Below are positions 1 through 8,564 of a stretch of DNA of 64,000 nucleotides, one piece after another. This DNA comes from Halohasta litorea. GTDB lineage: Archaea > Halobacteriota > Halobacteria > Halobacteriales > Haloferacaceae. The notes under the pieces were generated by a model. The model was not told the DNA's origin and did no database searches. It worked only from the letters and a program-made list of their open reading frames with translations. The stretch lies in assembly GCF_024494645.1 (NCBI RefSeq), contig NZ_JANHDJ010000002.1, positions 1-64,000 on the forward strand. The letters run 5' to 3'. Position numbers and translations under genes: made by a program. Position 1 is the first letter of the stretch. Each line of letters begins with the position of its first letter.

Positions 1-394
1 CCACGCACGAGCGCAGGTGTTTCTTGCCCTGTGCCTTCGCCTCGTCGTCGCTATCACCAACTACGAACGCGGAGACAATCCAGGAAGTACGATCATCACG
101 GTGTGAGAACTCTTCTATGACACCCTCGAAGAGGTTCTCCATCCCACCGGGTTCGGACGACGTGATGTCGGTTACCAGCGTTCGGAACTCGTCGGCGGTT
201 TCGGTGAGCGTCTCGGGGTCGAACCCCGCGGCGTCGACGACGGTGACGACGTCTTCTGTCACACCGATGGTCGGATCATCGGTTCGCTTCTGCCAGACCG
301 GATCGAACGGATCGGTCGATCCATCAGTGATCGGTTCGTACTCCGCATCGAGCACGGCTGTCTCGACGCGATTACGGTAGTGCTGAACGTCCAT
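1..394 (-). CDS. Hypothetical protein, 3' end cut by window edge
   Basis: Read on the minus strand from an ATG at 394, the frame stays open to base 1, giving at least 131 residues. It starts MDVQHYRNRVETAVLDAEYE and is soluble and acidic. I recognise no family motif. A TATA-like stretch (tatgttatt on the plus strand, 421-429) lies about 27-35 bases before the ATG, which fits a leaderless haloarchaeal transcript and supports this start. The function is unknown. Confidence 0.6.
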   Translation of the reverse strand, partial: MDVQHYRNRVETAVLDAEYEPITDGSTDPFDPVWQKRTDDPTIGVTEDVVTVVDAAGFDPETLTETADEFRTLVTDITSSEPGGMENLFEGVIEEFSHRDDRTSWIVSAFVVGDSDDEAKAQGKKHLRSCV

Positions 395-531
395 GTGCGG
401 AACACAGACGTATAGAGTATATGTTATTCGGTGTCCAGTCGCCGACCTATCAACCAGTTGTCTACCGGAGTCCCCGTCGGATCACTGCGGGCTTCGGATG
501 GATTTAGTGGATGGCGACCGTAACTGGGCGT

Positions 532-1104
532 ATGCCGTACGATCCAGCCACGACCGCGCTCGTCGTCGTCGATATGCAGAACGGCTTCTGTCATCCGGAT
601 GGCTCGCTGTACGCCCCCGGCAGCGAGGACGCGATCGCCCCCGTCGCCGAGTTGGTCGATCGAGCCCACGAGGCCACCGCTCCCGTTATTTATACCCGAG
701 ACGTCCACCCGCCCGATCAGTTCGATGACGTCCACTACTACGACGAGTTCGACCGCTGGGGTGAACACGTCCTGGAGGGCTCGTGGGAGGCCGAGATCGT
801 CGACGAACTTCCGGCCGACGACGCGGACCACGTCGTCGTCAAACACACCTACGACGCCTTTTATCAGACCGAGTTGGAGGGCTGGCTGCGGGCCCACAAC
901 ATCGATACTCTCCTGCTCTGCGGGACGCTGGCCAACGTCTGTGTGTTCCACACCGCAGGCAGCGCGGGGCTCCGGGATTTCAAACCCGTGCTCGTCGAAG
1001 ACGCCCTTGGCTACATTGATGAAGACCACCGTGAGTACGCGGTCGACCACTCGGAGTTCCTCTACGGTGAGGCGACGACCCGCGAGGAGATCGCCTTCGA
1101 CTGA
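532..1104 (+). CDS. Isochorismatase-family cysteine hydrolase (nicotinamidase-like)
   Basis: The protein of 190 residues has the isochorismatase/nicotinamidase layout: an N-terminal VVVDMQNGF strand with the catalytic Asp, a central VVKHTYDAF with the catalytic Lys, and LLLCGTLANVCVFHTA with the nucleophilic Cys. The likely reaction is hydrolysis of an amide such as nicotinamide, but substrates vary widely in this family. The ATG at 532 is preferred to an in-frame ATG at 511 because tttag at 503-507 sits about 27 bases upstream of 532, where a leaderless promoter box is expected. It heads a same-strand run of metabolic genes. Confidence 0.85.
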   Translation: MPYDPATTALVVVDMQNGFCHPDGSLYAPGSEDAIAPVAELVDRAHEATAPVIYTRDVHPPDQFDDVHYYDEFDRWGEHVLEGSWEAEIVDELPADDADHVVVKHTYDAFYQTELEGWLRAHNIDTLLLCGTLANVCVFHTAGSAGLRDFKPVLVEDALGYIDEDHREYAVDHSEFLYGEATTREEIAFD

Positions 1105-1185
1105 TCCGTTCGGCTTGGCTGGCGCGTTACCGATTTTTGAGAAACCGCTGTAGGTGTTTTTTCAGCCGGTTCGTATCGGATACTG

Positions 1186-1659
1186 ATGCGAGAGACGACA
1201 TACAGCAGGCGGGCAGTCGTCGGCACGACGGGTATCGCGGCGGTCACGCTGCTGGCGGGCTGTTCGGGGGGCGGCTCCGGCGACGATCGGACCGCCGATC
1301 GGGAGTACCTCGACGAGGAGCCAGCCTACGACAACTGGTTCGAGGGCGTCGACAACTACAACGGTACCGTCGATTGGACCGGCCAGGAAGCGGTGACCGT
1401 CGAGGTCGGGTACAATCAGTACGAATTCGATCCGACGGCCATCGCTGTCTCGCCGGGGACGACCGTTACCTGGGAGTGGACCGGCATGGGCGGCGGCCAC
1501 GACGTCGTCTCCGAGGGCGAAGCGGGGCTCCTGGAGAGCGATCTCGTCAACAGCGAGGGCCACACCTACAGCCACACCTTCGAGACGTCGGGACTGTACC
1601 GCTACAGATGTACCCCCCATGAATCCCTCGGGATGCGGGGTACCGTATACGTCGAGTAG
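1186..1659 (+). CDS. Halocyanin-like blue copper lipoprotein
   Basis: This 157-residue protein begins with a Tat-type signal (SRRAVVG) that ends in a lipobox, LLAGC, with the lipidated Cys at residue 26. The mature part is a plastocyanin-like fold. Predicted type I copper ligands are His105 (GGGHDVV), Cys142 and His145 (RCTPH) and Met150 (SLGM). Halocyanins are membrane-anchored electron carriers on the outer face of haloarchaeal cells. The single copper domain and length are normal. The redox partners cannot be told from the neighbouring genes. Confidence 0.92.
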   Translation: MRETTYSRRAVVGTTGIAAVTLLAGCSGGGSGDDRTADREYLDEEPAYDNWFEGVDNYNGTVDWTGQEAVTVEVGYNQYEFDPTAIAVSPGTTVTWEWTGMGGGHDVVSEGEAGLLESDLVNSEGHTYSHTFETSGLYRYRCTPHESLGMRGTVYVE

Positions 1660-1746
1660 CCGACACACTGCGACCGCCCGGCCGCAGCCGAGCTACTGGC
1701 TGCTCCGGACCGAACGATTAACGCCGTGCCGCGAGGGCTATCCTGT

Positions 1747-2643
1747 ATGGCTCCCGGCGACCTCACAGCAGTCGATGCCCACCCCGACCTCTACTGCGTC
1801 GACACCGGCATGTACGACGTCGACGGCTACGGCTCGGTCTACATCCTGGATGCCGACCGGCCCGCGCTCGTCGATACCGGCATCGGCACGAACCACGAGT
1901 ACATCATCGACGCGCTCGACGAACTCGGGATCGACGACCTCGCCTCCATAATCCCGACCCACGCCCACCTCGACCACGCGGGGGGAGCGGGCTTTCTCGC
2001 CGAGCAGTATCCCGAGGCCGAGGTCCTCACACACGAGCGAGGAGTCCGGCACCTCGTCGACCCCGAGCGACTGATCGCGGGCACCAAAGCCGCCGTCGGC
2101 GAGATGTGGACATACTACACCGAGCCGAAACCGGTCCCCGAAGACCGGATTCGCGGACTCGCAGACGGCGACCAGATCGACCTCGGTAGCCTTCGCCTAA
2201 CGGCCCACGAGGCTCCCGGCCATGCCCCACACCAGCACGTCTTCGAGACCGACACGGGCGTGGTCTTCACCGCGGACGCCGCAGGACTCTACGTCCCCGG
2301 CCGCGACGAAATCCGGGTTACTTCGCCGCCGCCGCAGTTCGACGTCCATGGGTGTCTCGACGACGTCTCGATGATCCAGGCACTCGATCCCGAGCTACTC
2401 TGTTTCGGTCATTTCGGGCCGCGTGGCTACAACGAGCGACTCCTCGACGGCTACAAGCGAACGCTGGTCGAGTGGGTCGAGGCGGTCCGCCAGCGGCGCG
2501 ACGAACTGGCCGACGACGAGGCTGTCATCCAGCATTTCGCAAACAATACCGAATTCACCGAAATCTGGGGCAACGAGAAAGGCCGCGAGGAGGCAAAACT
2601 CAACGCTCGCGGTGCCCTCGCCTTCCTGGACCGCGAAGACTGA
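1747..2643 (+). CDS. Metallo-beta-lactamase-fold hydrolase
   Basis: The protein has 298 residues and the binuclear metal motif THAHLDHAGG (HxHxDH), with a further metal-ligand region APGHAPHQ and FTADAAG. It resembles single-domain glyoxalase II or lactonase-type proteins, with a helical C-terminal extension. The substrate is unknown. The ATG at 1747 is chosen over one at 1726 because the attaa at 1717-1721 lies about 27 bases upstream of it. It is 36 bases from the acyl-CoA synthetase gene on the same strand. Confidence 0.85.
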   Translation: MAPGDLTAVDAHPDLYCVDTGMYDVDGYGSVYILDADRPALVDTGIGTNHEYIIDALDELGIDDLASIIPTHAHLDHAGGAGFLAEQYPEAEVLTHERGVRHLVDPERLIAGTKAAVGEMWTYYTEPKPVPEDRIRGLADGDQIDLGSLRLTAHEAPGHAPHQHVFETDTGVVFTADAAGLYVPGRDEIRVTSPPPQFDVHGCLDDVSMIQALDPELLCFGHFGPRGYNERLLDGYKRTLVEWVEAVRQRRDELADDEAVIQHFANNTEFTEIWGNEKGREEAKLNARGALAFLDRED

Positions 2644-2679
2644 TCCACATTTTTATACTATCGCCCCGCTCCTGCGAAT

Positions 2680-4674
2680 ATGGACCGCCGAGACGCCGAA
2701 GCAGCGTTCGATCACCCGTCGCTGGGATCGTCGTCGATCCCCGCGTTGTTCGCCGGGACCGCAGCCCGCCACCCCTCGGCGGCCGCCCAATCGTATAAGG
2801 GCGGCATCTATGACCGATCGCTGGTCGAGGCCGACGCGATCCAGGCGGCCCCCGACGGCGAGTACGCCAATCTCTCCTACAGCGACCTCGAAGCGGTCGT
2901 CCAGCGGCTCGCGGCCGGGTTCGGCGACCTCGGCCTCAGGGCCGACGACCGGCTGGCGATCGTCTCTCACACCCGCATGGAGTGGACACAGGTCGATCTC
3001 GCGGCGCTTTCGGCAGGCGGGGTCGTCACCGCGGCCTACCCCTCGGCCAGCGATGACCGGCTCGAATCGCTTCTCACCGATTCGGGACCGACCGGCATCG
3101 TCGTCGAGAACGCGGCGCTCCTCAAGCGCGTGCTCGCAGTTGACCCGGCGGTCGACCCCGCGTTTATCGCCGTTATGGACTCCCTTCCGGACGGCAGCGG
3201 GATGGCCGCGGCGGCCCGCGACCGGGACGATATTTATCCGTTAGGCACCGTTTACCAGCGCGGCGCGGCGGCGTTCGATTCCGACTCCTGGACCGAGTGG
3301 CTCGACGCCCGCCGCCCGGACGATCTCGCTTCCATCATCTACACCTCCGGAACCACCGGCGAGCCGAAGGGGGTCCGGCTCACCCACGACAACTTCTGTG
3401 CCAACGCCGAGGGAATGCTCCGTCGGCTCGGCTCGCGGTCGGATCGCCCCGCCGCAGTCCCGTCGCTCGACCACACCAGCCGACAGCTCTCGGTGCTGCC
3501 GCTGGCCCACGTCTTCGAGCGACTCGTCGGGAGCTATCTCCCGATCGCCGCGGGAGCGACAATCGCCTACGCCGAATCTCCCGAAACGCTGGGCGAGGAC
3601 TTTCGGCTGGTCTCGCCGACCTGCAGCACCGCCGTCCCGCGGCTCTACGAGCGACTCGTCGAGAGCTTCGAGCGAGAGGCGAGCGGCTCGCCCGTTAGCG
3701 AGCGACTATTTAAATGGGCCGTCGACGTAGCCGAGCGGTTTCATCGCGCCGAGTCGCCCGGTCGACGCTTGCGGGTGGCTCACGGCATCGCCGATCGACT
3801 GGTCTACTCGTCGATCAGGTCGGCTCTCGGCGGCGAGATCGAGCTGTTCATCAGCGGCGGCGACAGCCTCTCGGCGGAGCTCTGTGCGACCTTCCACGGG
3901 ATGGGCCTCCCGATTGTCGAGGGGTACGGCCTGACCGAGACCGCACCGGTCGTCAGCGTCAATCCGCCGGAAGACCCCCGCGTGGGGACGATCGGTCCCC
4001 CGCTTTCGAACGTCGAGACCAGATTGGATACGACGGTCGGCCTCGACGACGGCAAACTGCAGTCAGCCGACAGCGCAACCGAACTCGGCGAACTGCTCGT
4101 CCGTGGGCCGAACGTGACCGATGGCTACTGGAACCGTCCGGAGTCAACCGAGGCGGCATTCGTCTCGTCGTCGGGTGATGACGGCGACCGTGAGTGGTTC
4201 CGAACCGGTGACTTGGTCGGGCAGGGCCCCGATGGCTATCTGACGTTCCGCGGTCGGCGCAAGCAACTGCTGGTGCTGTCGACCGGCCACAACGTCGTTC
4301 CCGGTCCCATCGAGGAATCGATCTCCGAGAGTCCGCTCGTCGAGCAGTGTTTGCTCGTCGGCGACGGTCGACCCGCGGTCGGCGCGCTCGTCGTTCCGGA
4401 GTTCGAGGCCGTCCAACAGTGGGCCGACCGTAAGGGCATCGAGCCCCCGAATCAGCGCGATCGACTTGTCGACGACGAGCGTCTCCTGGACCGTATCGCG
4501 GCTGCTGTCGAGCAGGCTACTGAGGGAGTCGAGCCATACGAGCGGATCGAACGGGTCGCTCTCGTCGCGGAGCCGTTTTCGATCGACAACGGACAACTCA
4601 CACCGACACTTAAAAAGAAACGCCGGGCGATCGCCGAACAGTACGCCGATCGGATCGACCAGCTGTACGAATAG
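2680..4674 (+). CDS. AMP-dependent long-chain acyl-CoA synthetase
   Basis: This 664-residue adenylate-forming enzyme activates a carboxylic acid as acyl-AMP and transfers it to CoA. The AMP-binding P-loop (YTSGTTGEPKGVRLTH, about residues 222-237), the GYGLTETAPVVS motif and the RTGDLV hinge motif are present, and a C-terminal lysine-rich end (LKKKRR) closes the small domain. Its length and motifs match the FAA/long-chain subgroup. A TATA-like tttttatacta lies about 27 bases before the ATG. The chain length of the substrate cannot be deduced. Confidence 0.92.
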   Translation: MDRRDAEAAFDHPSLGSSSIPALFAGTAARHPSAAAQSYKGGIYDRSLVEADAIQAAPDGEYANLSYSDLEAVVQRLAAGFGDLGLRADDRLAIVSHTRMEWTQVDLAALSAGGVVTAAYPSASDDRLESLLTDSGPTGIVVENAALLKRVLAVDPAVDPAFIAVMDSLPDGSGMAAAARDRDDIYPLGTVYQRGAAAFDSDSWTEWLDARRPDDLASIIYTSGTTGEPKGVRLTHDNFCANAEGMLRRLGSRSDRPAAVPSLDHTSRQLSVLPLAHVFERLVGSYLPIAAGATIAYAESPETLGEDFRLVSPTCSTAVPRLYERLVESFEREASGSPVSERLFKWAVDVAERFHRAESPGRRLRVAHGIADRLVYSSIRSALGGEIELFISGGDSLSAELCATFHGMGLPIVEGYGLTETAPVVSVNPPEDPRVGTIGPPLSNVETRLDTTVGLDDGKLQSADSATELGELLVRGPNVTDGYWNRPESTEAAFVSSSGDDGDREWFRTGDLVGQGPDGYLTFRGRRKQLLVLSTGHNVVPGPIEESISESPLVEQCLLVGDGRPAVGALVVPEFEAVQQWADRKGIEPPNQRDRLVDDERLLDRIAAAVEQATEGVEPYERIERVALVAEPFSIDNGQLTPTLKKKRRAIAEQYADRIDQLYE

Positions 4675-4711
4675 AGGCAAGCGACTTCAACGCAGCCGAT
4701 GGAGTCCACGT

Positions 4712-5377
4712 ATGACCAGCTACGACCTCTCACATCCGATCGAATCGGAGATGTGCGTCTACCCGGGTACCCCGCCGGTTCGGGTCGAACCAACCGCCAC
4801 CGTCGAAGCCGACGGCTTCCGAACCACGTCGATCGAGCTCGACTCCCACGCCGGGACGCATCTCGACGCCCCGGCTCATATGCTCGCCGACGGGACGACG
4901 GTCGATGAACTGCCGATCGAGACCTTCCGATTTACTGCGCGCCGGGTCGACTGTCGGCCGCTCGATTCACGGGCCGAAATCGGTGTCGAGACGATCACAG
5001 CCCCCCTCGACAGTGACCTCGATGATGCAGTCGACTTACTCGTGATGCAAACGGGGTGGGACGACCACTGGGGGACCGACCGCTACTTCGACCATCCGTA
5101 TCTCACCCGCGAGGCCGCCGACTGGCTCGCCGACCGCGGGCTCCATCTCGGGATTGACGCGCTCAACGTCGACCCGACACCGACCGACAACGCTCTCCCG
5201 GACGAACCGACGGGGTATCCGGTCCACCACGCCCTCTTTCGTAGTGACCGACTACTGGTCGAGAACCTTCGGGGCCTCCACCGATTGCCGCCGCGTTTCG
5301 AGCTTCACGCCTACCCGCTTGCGGTCCGCGGCGGCGATGCCGCACCGGTTCGGGCCGTCGCTGTGGTCGACGCCTGA
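4712..5377 (+). CDS. Cyclase-family (kynurenine formamidase-like) metal hydrolase
   Basis: The protein of 221 residues starts MTSYDLSHPIESEM and carries the signature HAGTHLDAPAH, in which the His and Asp bind the metal. This family includes arylformamidases and polyketide-cyclase-like hydrolases. The frame is open upstream into the acyl-CoA synthetase, but the family's typical N-terminal strand begins at this ATG. No other tryptophan degradation gene is nearby, so the true substrate is open. Confidence 0.85.
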   Translation: MTSYDLSHPIESEMCVYPGTPPVRVEPTATVEADGFRTTSIELDSHAGTHLDAPAHMLADGTTVDELPIETFRFTARRVDCRPLDSRAEIGVETITAPLDSDLDDAVDLLVMQTGWDDHWGTDRYFDHPYLTREAADWLADRGLHLGIDALNVDPTPTDNALPDEPTGYPVHHALFRSDRLLVENLRGLHRLPPRFELHAYPLAVRGGDAAPVRAVAVVDA

Positions 5378-5431
5378 CAAGCAGATGAATGGTACCACAC
5401 AACATATCTTACTGCCCCTCGTCTACGGCCT

Positions 5432-5977
5432 ATGGCTCGCGTTCCGTACGTCGACGAGAGTGCACTGCCGACCGAACACCAGGATCTGCTCGTTTCGGCA
5501 CTCCAGGGGAAAGAACTCAACATCTACCGGGCGATCGGCAACAATCCCGACGCCTTGTACGGGCTCCGGACGTTCCTCGGGGCGCTCTGGCGTGATTCCG
5601 GACTCGATCCCGAACAGCGCGAACTCGTCATTCTGGCAGTTACCTGCGAGATCGATTCGGCCTACGAGTTCCACCAGCACGTCGCCATCGCCCGCGACGT
5701 GGGCGTCTCCGACAGCGACATCCTCGCGCTCGCTGGCGGTGATTTCGACCACTTCGACCGCGGCGACCGGCGGCTCATCGAGTACGCCGTAGCTGTCGTG
5801 CGGGGGACGGTCGATGACGACTACCACGACGCCCTCGCGGCCAGCTACGGCCCCGAGACGATCGTCGGGGTTGCCTCGCTCGCCGGTGGCTATCTCTTGG
5901 TCGGACGGCTGCTCGCGGCCCTCGATGTCGAGACCGAGACGCCGTTCGTCGGCTGGCGGCTCGAAGGTGAGGAGTAG
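5432..5977 (+). CDS. Carboxymuconolactone decarboxylase/AhpD-like protein
   Basis: This 181-residue all-helical protein has the core of the CMD family (RELVILAVTCEIDSAYEFHQH). The pattern differs from the peroxidase AhpD type, because a CxxC pair is absent: there is one Cys and then a Tyr where the second would be, followed by FHQH. It is therefore more likely a decarboxylase or hydrolase-like member than a thiol peroxidase. It is the last gene of the plus-strand run before the nitrate cluster. Confidence 0.8.
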   Translation: MARVPYVDESALPTEHQDLLVSALQGKELNIYRAIGNNPDALYGLRTFLGALWRDSGLDPEQRELVILAVTCEIDSAYEFHQHVAIARDVGVSDSDILALAGGDFDHFDRGDRRLIEYAVAVVRGTVDDDYHDALAASYGPETIVGVASLAGGYLLVGRLLAALDVETETPFVGWRLEGEE

Positions 5978-6016
5978 GAACCGACTACCGGCCGAACGGA
6001 ACTGGTTACTCGCTGA

Positions 6017-6166
6017 CTACCCGCCAGTCTCACGTCCGGCTGGCTGACCCGGAGCAGCGTCGACGCCCCTCTCGGCGTCCGCCGAGCAGTCAGCAGGGTC
6101 GAATAGCTCCGGGGCCACGTCGGCCGACACGTGTTGGCAGTCGGCCGAGGCGATCGAATCAGTCAT
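6017..6166 (-). CDS. Putative 49-residue small protein overlapping nirA stop
   Basis: A minus-strand ORF begins with an ATG at 6166 that overlaps the last bases of the nitrite reductase gene by 8 bases and ends with TAG at 6017-6019. The product starts MTDSIASADCQHVSAD, has two Cys and one His, and is acidic and Pro/Ala/Gly-rich toward the end. The overlap suggests translational coupling to nirA. I do not recognise the family. It could be chance, but its composition is haloarchaeal and the reading frame is otherwise unoccupied. Confidence 0.45.
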   Translation of the reverse strand: MTDSIASADCQHVSADVAPELFDPADCSADAERGVDAAPGQPAGRETGG

Positions 6167-7967
6167 CGGCGTGAGCGATTCCCTGCGTCGACTGCGGCTC
6201 GTCGTCCTCAGCGAAGGGGTACCACGACTGTTTGGCGTCGTGGAGGCATGGGTCCTCGTAGTTGGTCTCCTCGGGCTCGCTGAGTTCGATCAGCATCTCG
6301 TCGCCCGTGGCGTCGACCCACTCGCGGAAGGTCTGGCCCTCGAAGCGATGGGCGGCGAACGCCTGGACGAGGTTTTTGAGCGCGCCGGGGACCTCGTCGG
6401 CGGGCACCCGCTGGCGGATCCAGTTGACGAACGAGGGCTCCTCGCCGATCCCCCCGCCAACGCCGATATCGAGGGCTTCGACCATCTCGCCGTCCTTGCG
6501 GCCGCGCATCCCGATCAGGCCGATATCGGCGGTGTTGGCCTGCCCGCAGTCGGCCGTACAGCCCGAGAAGTGGATCTTGAGTTGGTCGACATCGTCCGGC
6601 AGGTCGACGTTGTCCCGCAGCCAGCGCAGCATCGCAGCCATCCGGGTTTTGGTTTCGGCGAGCGCCAGCGAGCAGAACTCGGTACCGGTACAGGCCATCG
6701 CCCCGCGGACGAAGGGGTTGGGTTCGGGTTTGTGTTTGTGCAGCAGCGGCTTCCGGAGGAGTTCGTCGACCCGGTCGGGATCGACGTCGACGATGATCGG
6801 GTTCTGGCGGCGCGTCAGGCGGATTTCCCCGGAGCCGTACTCCTCGGCGAGGTCGGCGAGTCGGATCACTTCGGGGGCTTCCATCCGGCCGACGGCAACG
6901 TTGATGCCGACGTAGCAGTTGCCGTCTTTCTGCTCGTGGACGCCGAGGTAGTCGAATTTGCCGTCTTCGCTGGAGCGGCCCGCGTTATAGGTGTAGTTCT
7001 CCCGCATATCCTTGCCGCCCGTTTTGAGTTCGAAGTCGACGTACTCCTCCTGGAGCGTCTCACGAATCCAGTCGGTGCCTTTGTCATCGACGAAAAACCG
7101 CGAGCGGTTCTTCGAGCGGACCTCCCGGTTGCCGTGGTCGTGGTAGAGTTCGACGAAGCCGCGGACGACCTCGTAGGCGTTGTCCGGCTCGACGAAGACG
7201 TTGAGCGCGCGGGCGACCCGCGGCTCGTGGCCGCCGAGACCGCCGCCGACCCGGACGTTAAAGCCCAGCACCTCTTCGCCAGCGTCAGACTCCGTCTGAC
7301 TGGCTTCCGAGTCGGACTCGGAAACGTCGATCTCCTTTTTCGCGGGTTCGAGGCCGATGTCGTTGATCGAGTCCTGTGCGCCGCCCTCGGGCGTCCCAGT
7401 GATCGAGATGTTGAACTTCCGGGGCATGTTGCACAAGGCGTTGTCGCCGCGGATCTCCTCCTGGAACCGTTCGAGGATCGGCAGCGTGTCGATGAGCTCG
7501 TCTATGGCCTTCCCCGCGACCGGGCAGCCCGAGATGTTTCGCATCGTGTCGCCACCAGCCGAGCGGGTGGTGACGCCGACCGATTCGAGTTTCTCCCAGA
7601 CCTTCGGGACGTCTTCGAGTTTCACCCAGTGGAGCTGGACCGATTGGCGGGTGGTGAAGTCGATCCAGCCGTTGCCGTACTCTGGGTTGCCGACCGGTCC
7701 CTGGGCGTAGTCGCGGGCGACCTCGCCGATCGCCCGAAGTTGCCCCGGCTCCAGGATGCCGTTACAGTTGGTCAGCCGCATCATGAAGTAGCCCTCCTGG
7801 CCCGAGCGGTGGGCGAACACGCCCCAGAACTTGAACCGCGAGAGCCAGGCGTCCTTCTCGTCGTCGGGGATCGAATCGTACCCCTGCTCGGCGAACTCTA
7901 TGAGTTTCTCGCGTACCTCGTCACCGTACAATCCGTCTTTGTACTCCTCTTTCTTTTTCTGACTCAT
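6159..7967 (-). CDS. nirA: Ferredoxin-dependent assimilatory nitrite reductase
   Basis: The 602-residue protein belongs to the nitrite/sulfite reductase family with siroheme and a [4Fe-4S] cluster. Two ferredoxin-like half domains are followed by the cluster ligands: ACTGTEFC (Cys-x5-Cys) and GCTADCGQ (Cys-x3-Cys). It reduces nitrite to ammonium using ferredoxin. The adjoining nitrate reductase and NarK-type transporter favour nitrite over sulfite. An acidic insert around residues 230-245 (rich in Ser, Asp and Glu) is typical haloarchaeal decoration. Its siroheme cofactor could come from the siroheme genes at 20672-22407. Confidence 0.93.
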   Translation of the reverse strand: MSQKKKEEYKDGLYGDEVREKLIEFAEQGYDSIPDDEKDAWLSRFKFWGVFAHRSGQEGYFMMRLTNCNGILEPGQLRAIGEVARDYAQGPVGNPEYGNGWIDFTTRQSVQLHWVKLEDVPKVWEKLESVGVTTRSAGGDTMRNISGCPVAGKAIDELIDTLPILERFQEEIRGDNALCNMPRKFNISITGTPEGGAQDSINDIGLEPAKKEIDVSESDSEASQTESDAGEEVLGFNVRVGGGLGGHEPRVARALNVFVEPDNAYEVVRGFVELYHDHGNREVRSKNRSRFFVDDKGTDWIRETLQEEYVDFELKTGGKDMRENYTYNAGRSSEDGKFDYLGVHEQKDGNCYVGINVAVGRMEAPEVIRLADLAEEYGSGEIRLTRRQNPIIVDVDPDRVDELLRKPLLHKHKPEPNPFVRGAMACTGTEFCSLALAETKTRMAAMLRWLRDNVDLPDDVDQLKIHFSGCTADCGQANTADIGLIGMRGRKDGEMVEALDIGVGGGIGEEPSFVNWIRQRVPADEVPGALKNLVQAFAAHRFEGQTFREWVDATGDEMLIELSEPEETNYEDPCLHDAKQSWYPFAEDDEPQSTQGIAHADD

Positions 7968-8560
7968 TGGGTGGTATCTCCTATGGAGAACTGCAACTCA
8001 TCTCTACTATCGGTGGTTGAATGGGCAATTGACATGGATATCACTTTGTGTATTAGCATAAAAAGCTGCTCGTTTAACAAATATCGAAATAAGTATCGAA
8101 ACCAAATGAACTCCCAACCGGGGACGAACGGCGGAAATATTACAGCAAATAGAAGCCGAATTTTAATTTCGGCGTAACGAGGTCCTGGAGTGTGACAATT
8201 TTCACCGGCGGCGGGTCGCTGGCGGGTCCAGGAGGTTCCGCATTGGTCTCCTCGCCGTTGATCGTACCACCCAGTTTCTCGCTTTCTCACTTTCGTACTT
8301 GCTCACTCACTCACTCACTTCCATCGCCGCTCCGAACAGGGGATCGACCCAGGTTCCGACGCTCCGATTCCTTTGGGTTGATACTGCCATTCGAACGAAT
8401 TTTTAGATTTTTATACTACGATTCGGTAGTTATATCGGTGTTAGCAAACTGTTTATGAGGCTGCGCTCGGCATACGAGTACAACTACCTGCTGAGATAAT
8501 GTTCACACAACCAACAGACACGGACCGACGAGTCGGCGGCTCGATACCGGTGATCAGTCG
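7968..8560. promoter_or_regulatory. Divergent nirA/nasA control region, about 590 bases
   Basis: This gap is much richer in A and T than the coding DNA. A minus-strand TATA-like box, GCTTTTTATGC at 8056-8066, would start a nirA transcript with a leader of about 65 bases. Just upstream of it the octamer tatcgaaa appears twice (near 8085 and 8095) and may bind an activator. A plus-strand box TTTTTATAC at 8408-8416 would give a nasA leader of about 120 bases. Frames open here lack haloarchaeal composition, apart from the 21-codon ORF listed separately. Confidence 0.55.
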
Positions 8561-8564
8561 ATGA
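8499..8564 (+). CDS. Possible 21-residue leader ORF overlapping nasA start
   Basis: The ORF begins with an ATG at 8499 and its TGA overlaps the nasA ATG as ATGA. The peptide starts MFTQPTDTDRR. It lies inside the presumed leader transcribed from the box at 8408-8416. The overlap geometry is what makes it worth listing; so short a frame can easily arise by chance. Confidence 0.25.
   Translation: MFTQPTDTDRRVGGSIPVISR

Noticed and set aside
6159-7967. Assignment as sulfite reductase
   Set aside because: The family is shared, but nitrate reductase and NarK-type transporter genes lie beside it, so nitrite is the likely substrate.
6171-8177. Plus-strand open frame of 668 codons opposite nirA
   Set aside because: It is the antisense of a well-recognised gene; high GC leaves such frames open.
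7964-8290. Minus-strand frame of 108 codons overlapping the nirA start by ATGA
   Set aside because: Its composition is basic and aromatic, unlike haloarchaeal proteins, and it covers the AT-rich promoter region.
8290-8325. Short ctca repeats near 8300
   Set aside because: Only a few units of simple sequence; no spacers or gene link, so not a CRISPR or a clear regulatory array.
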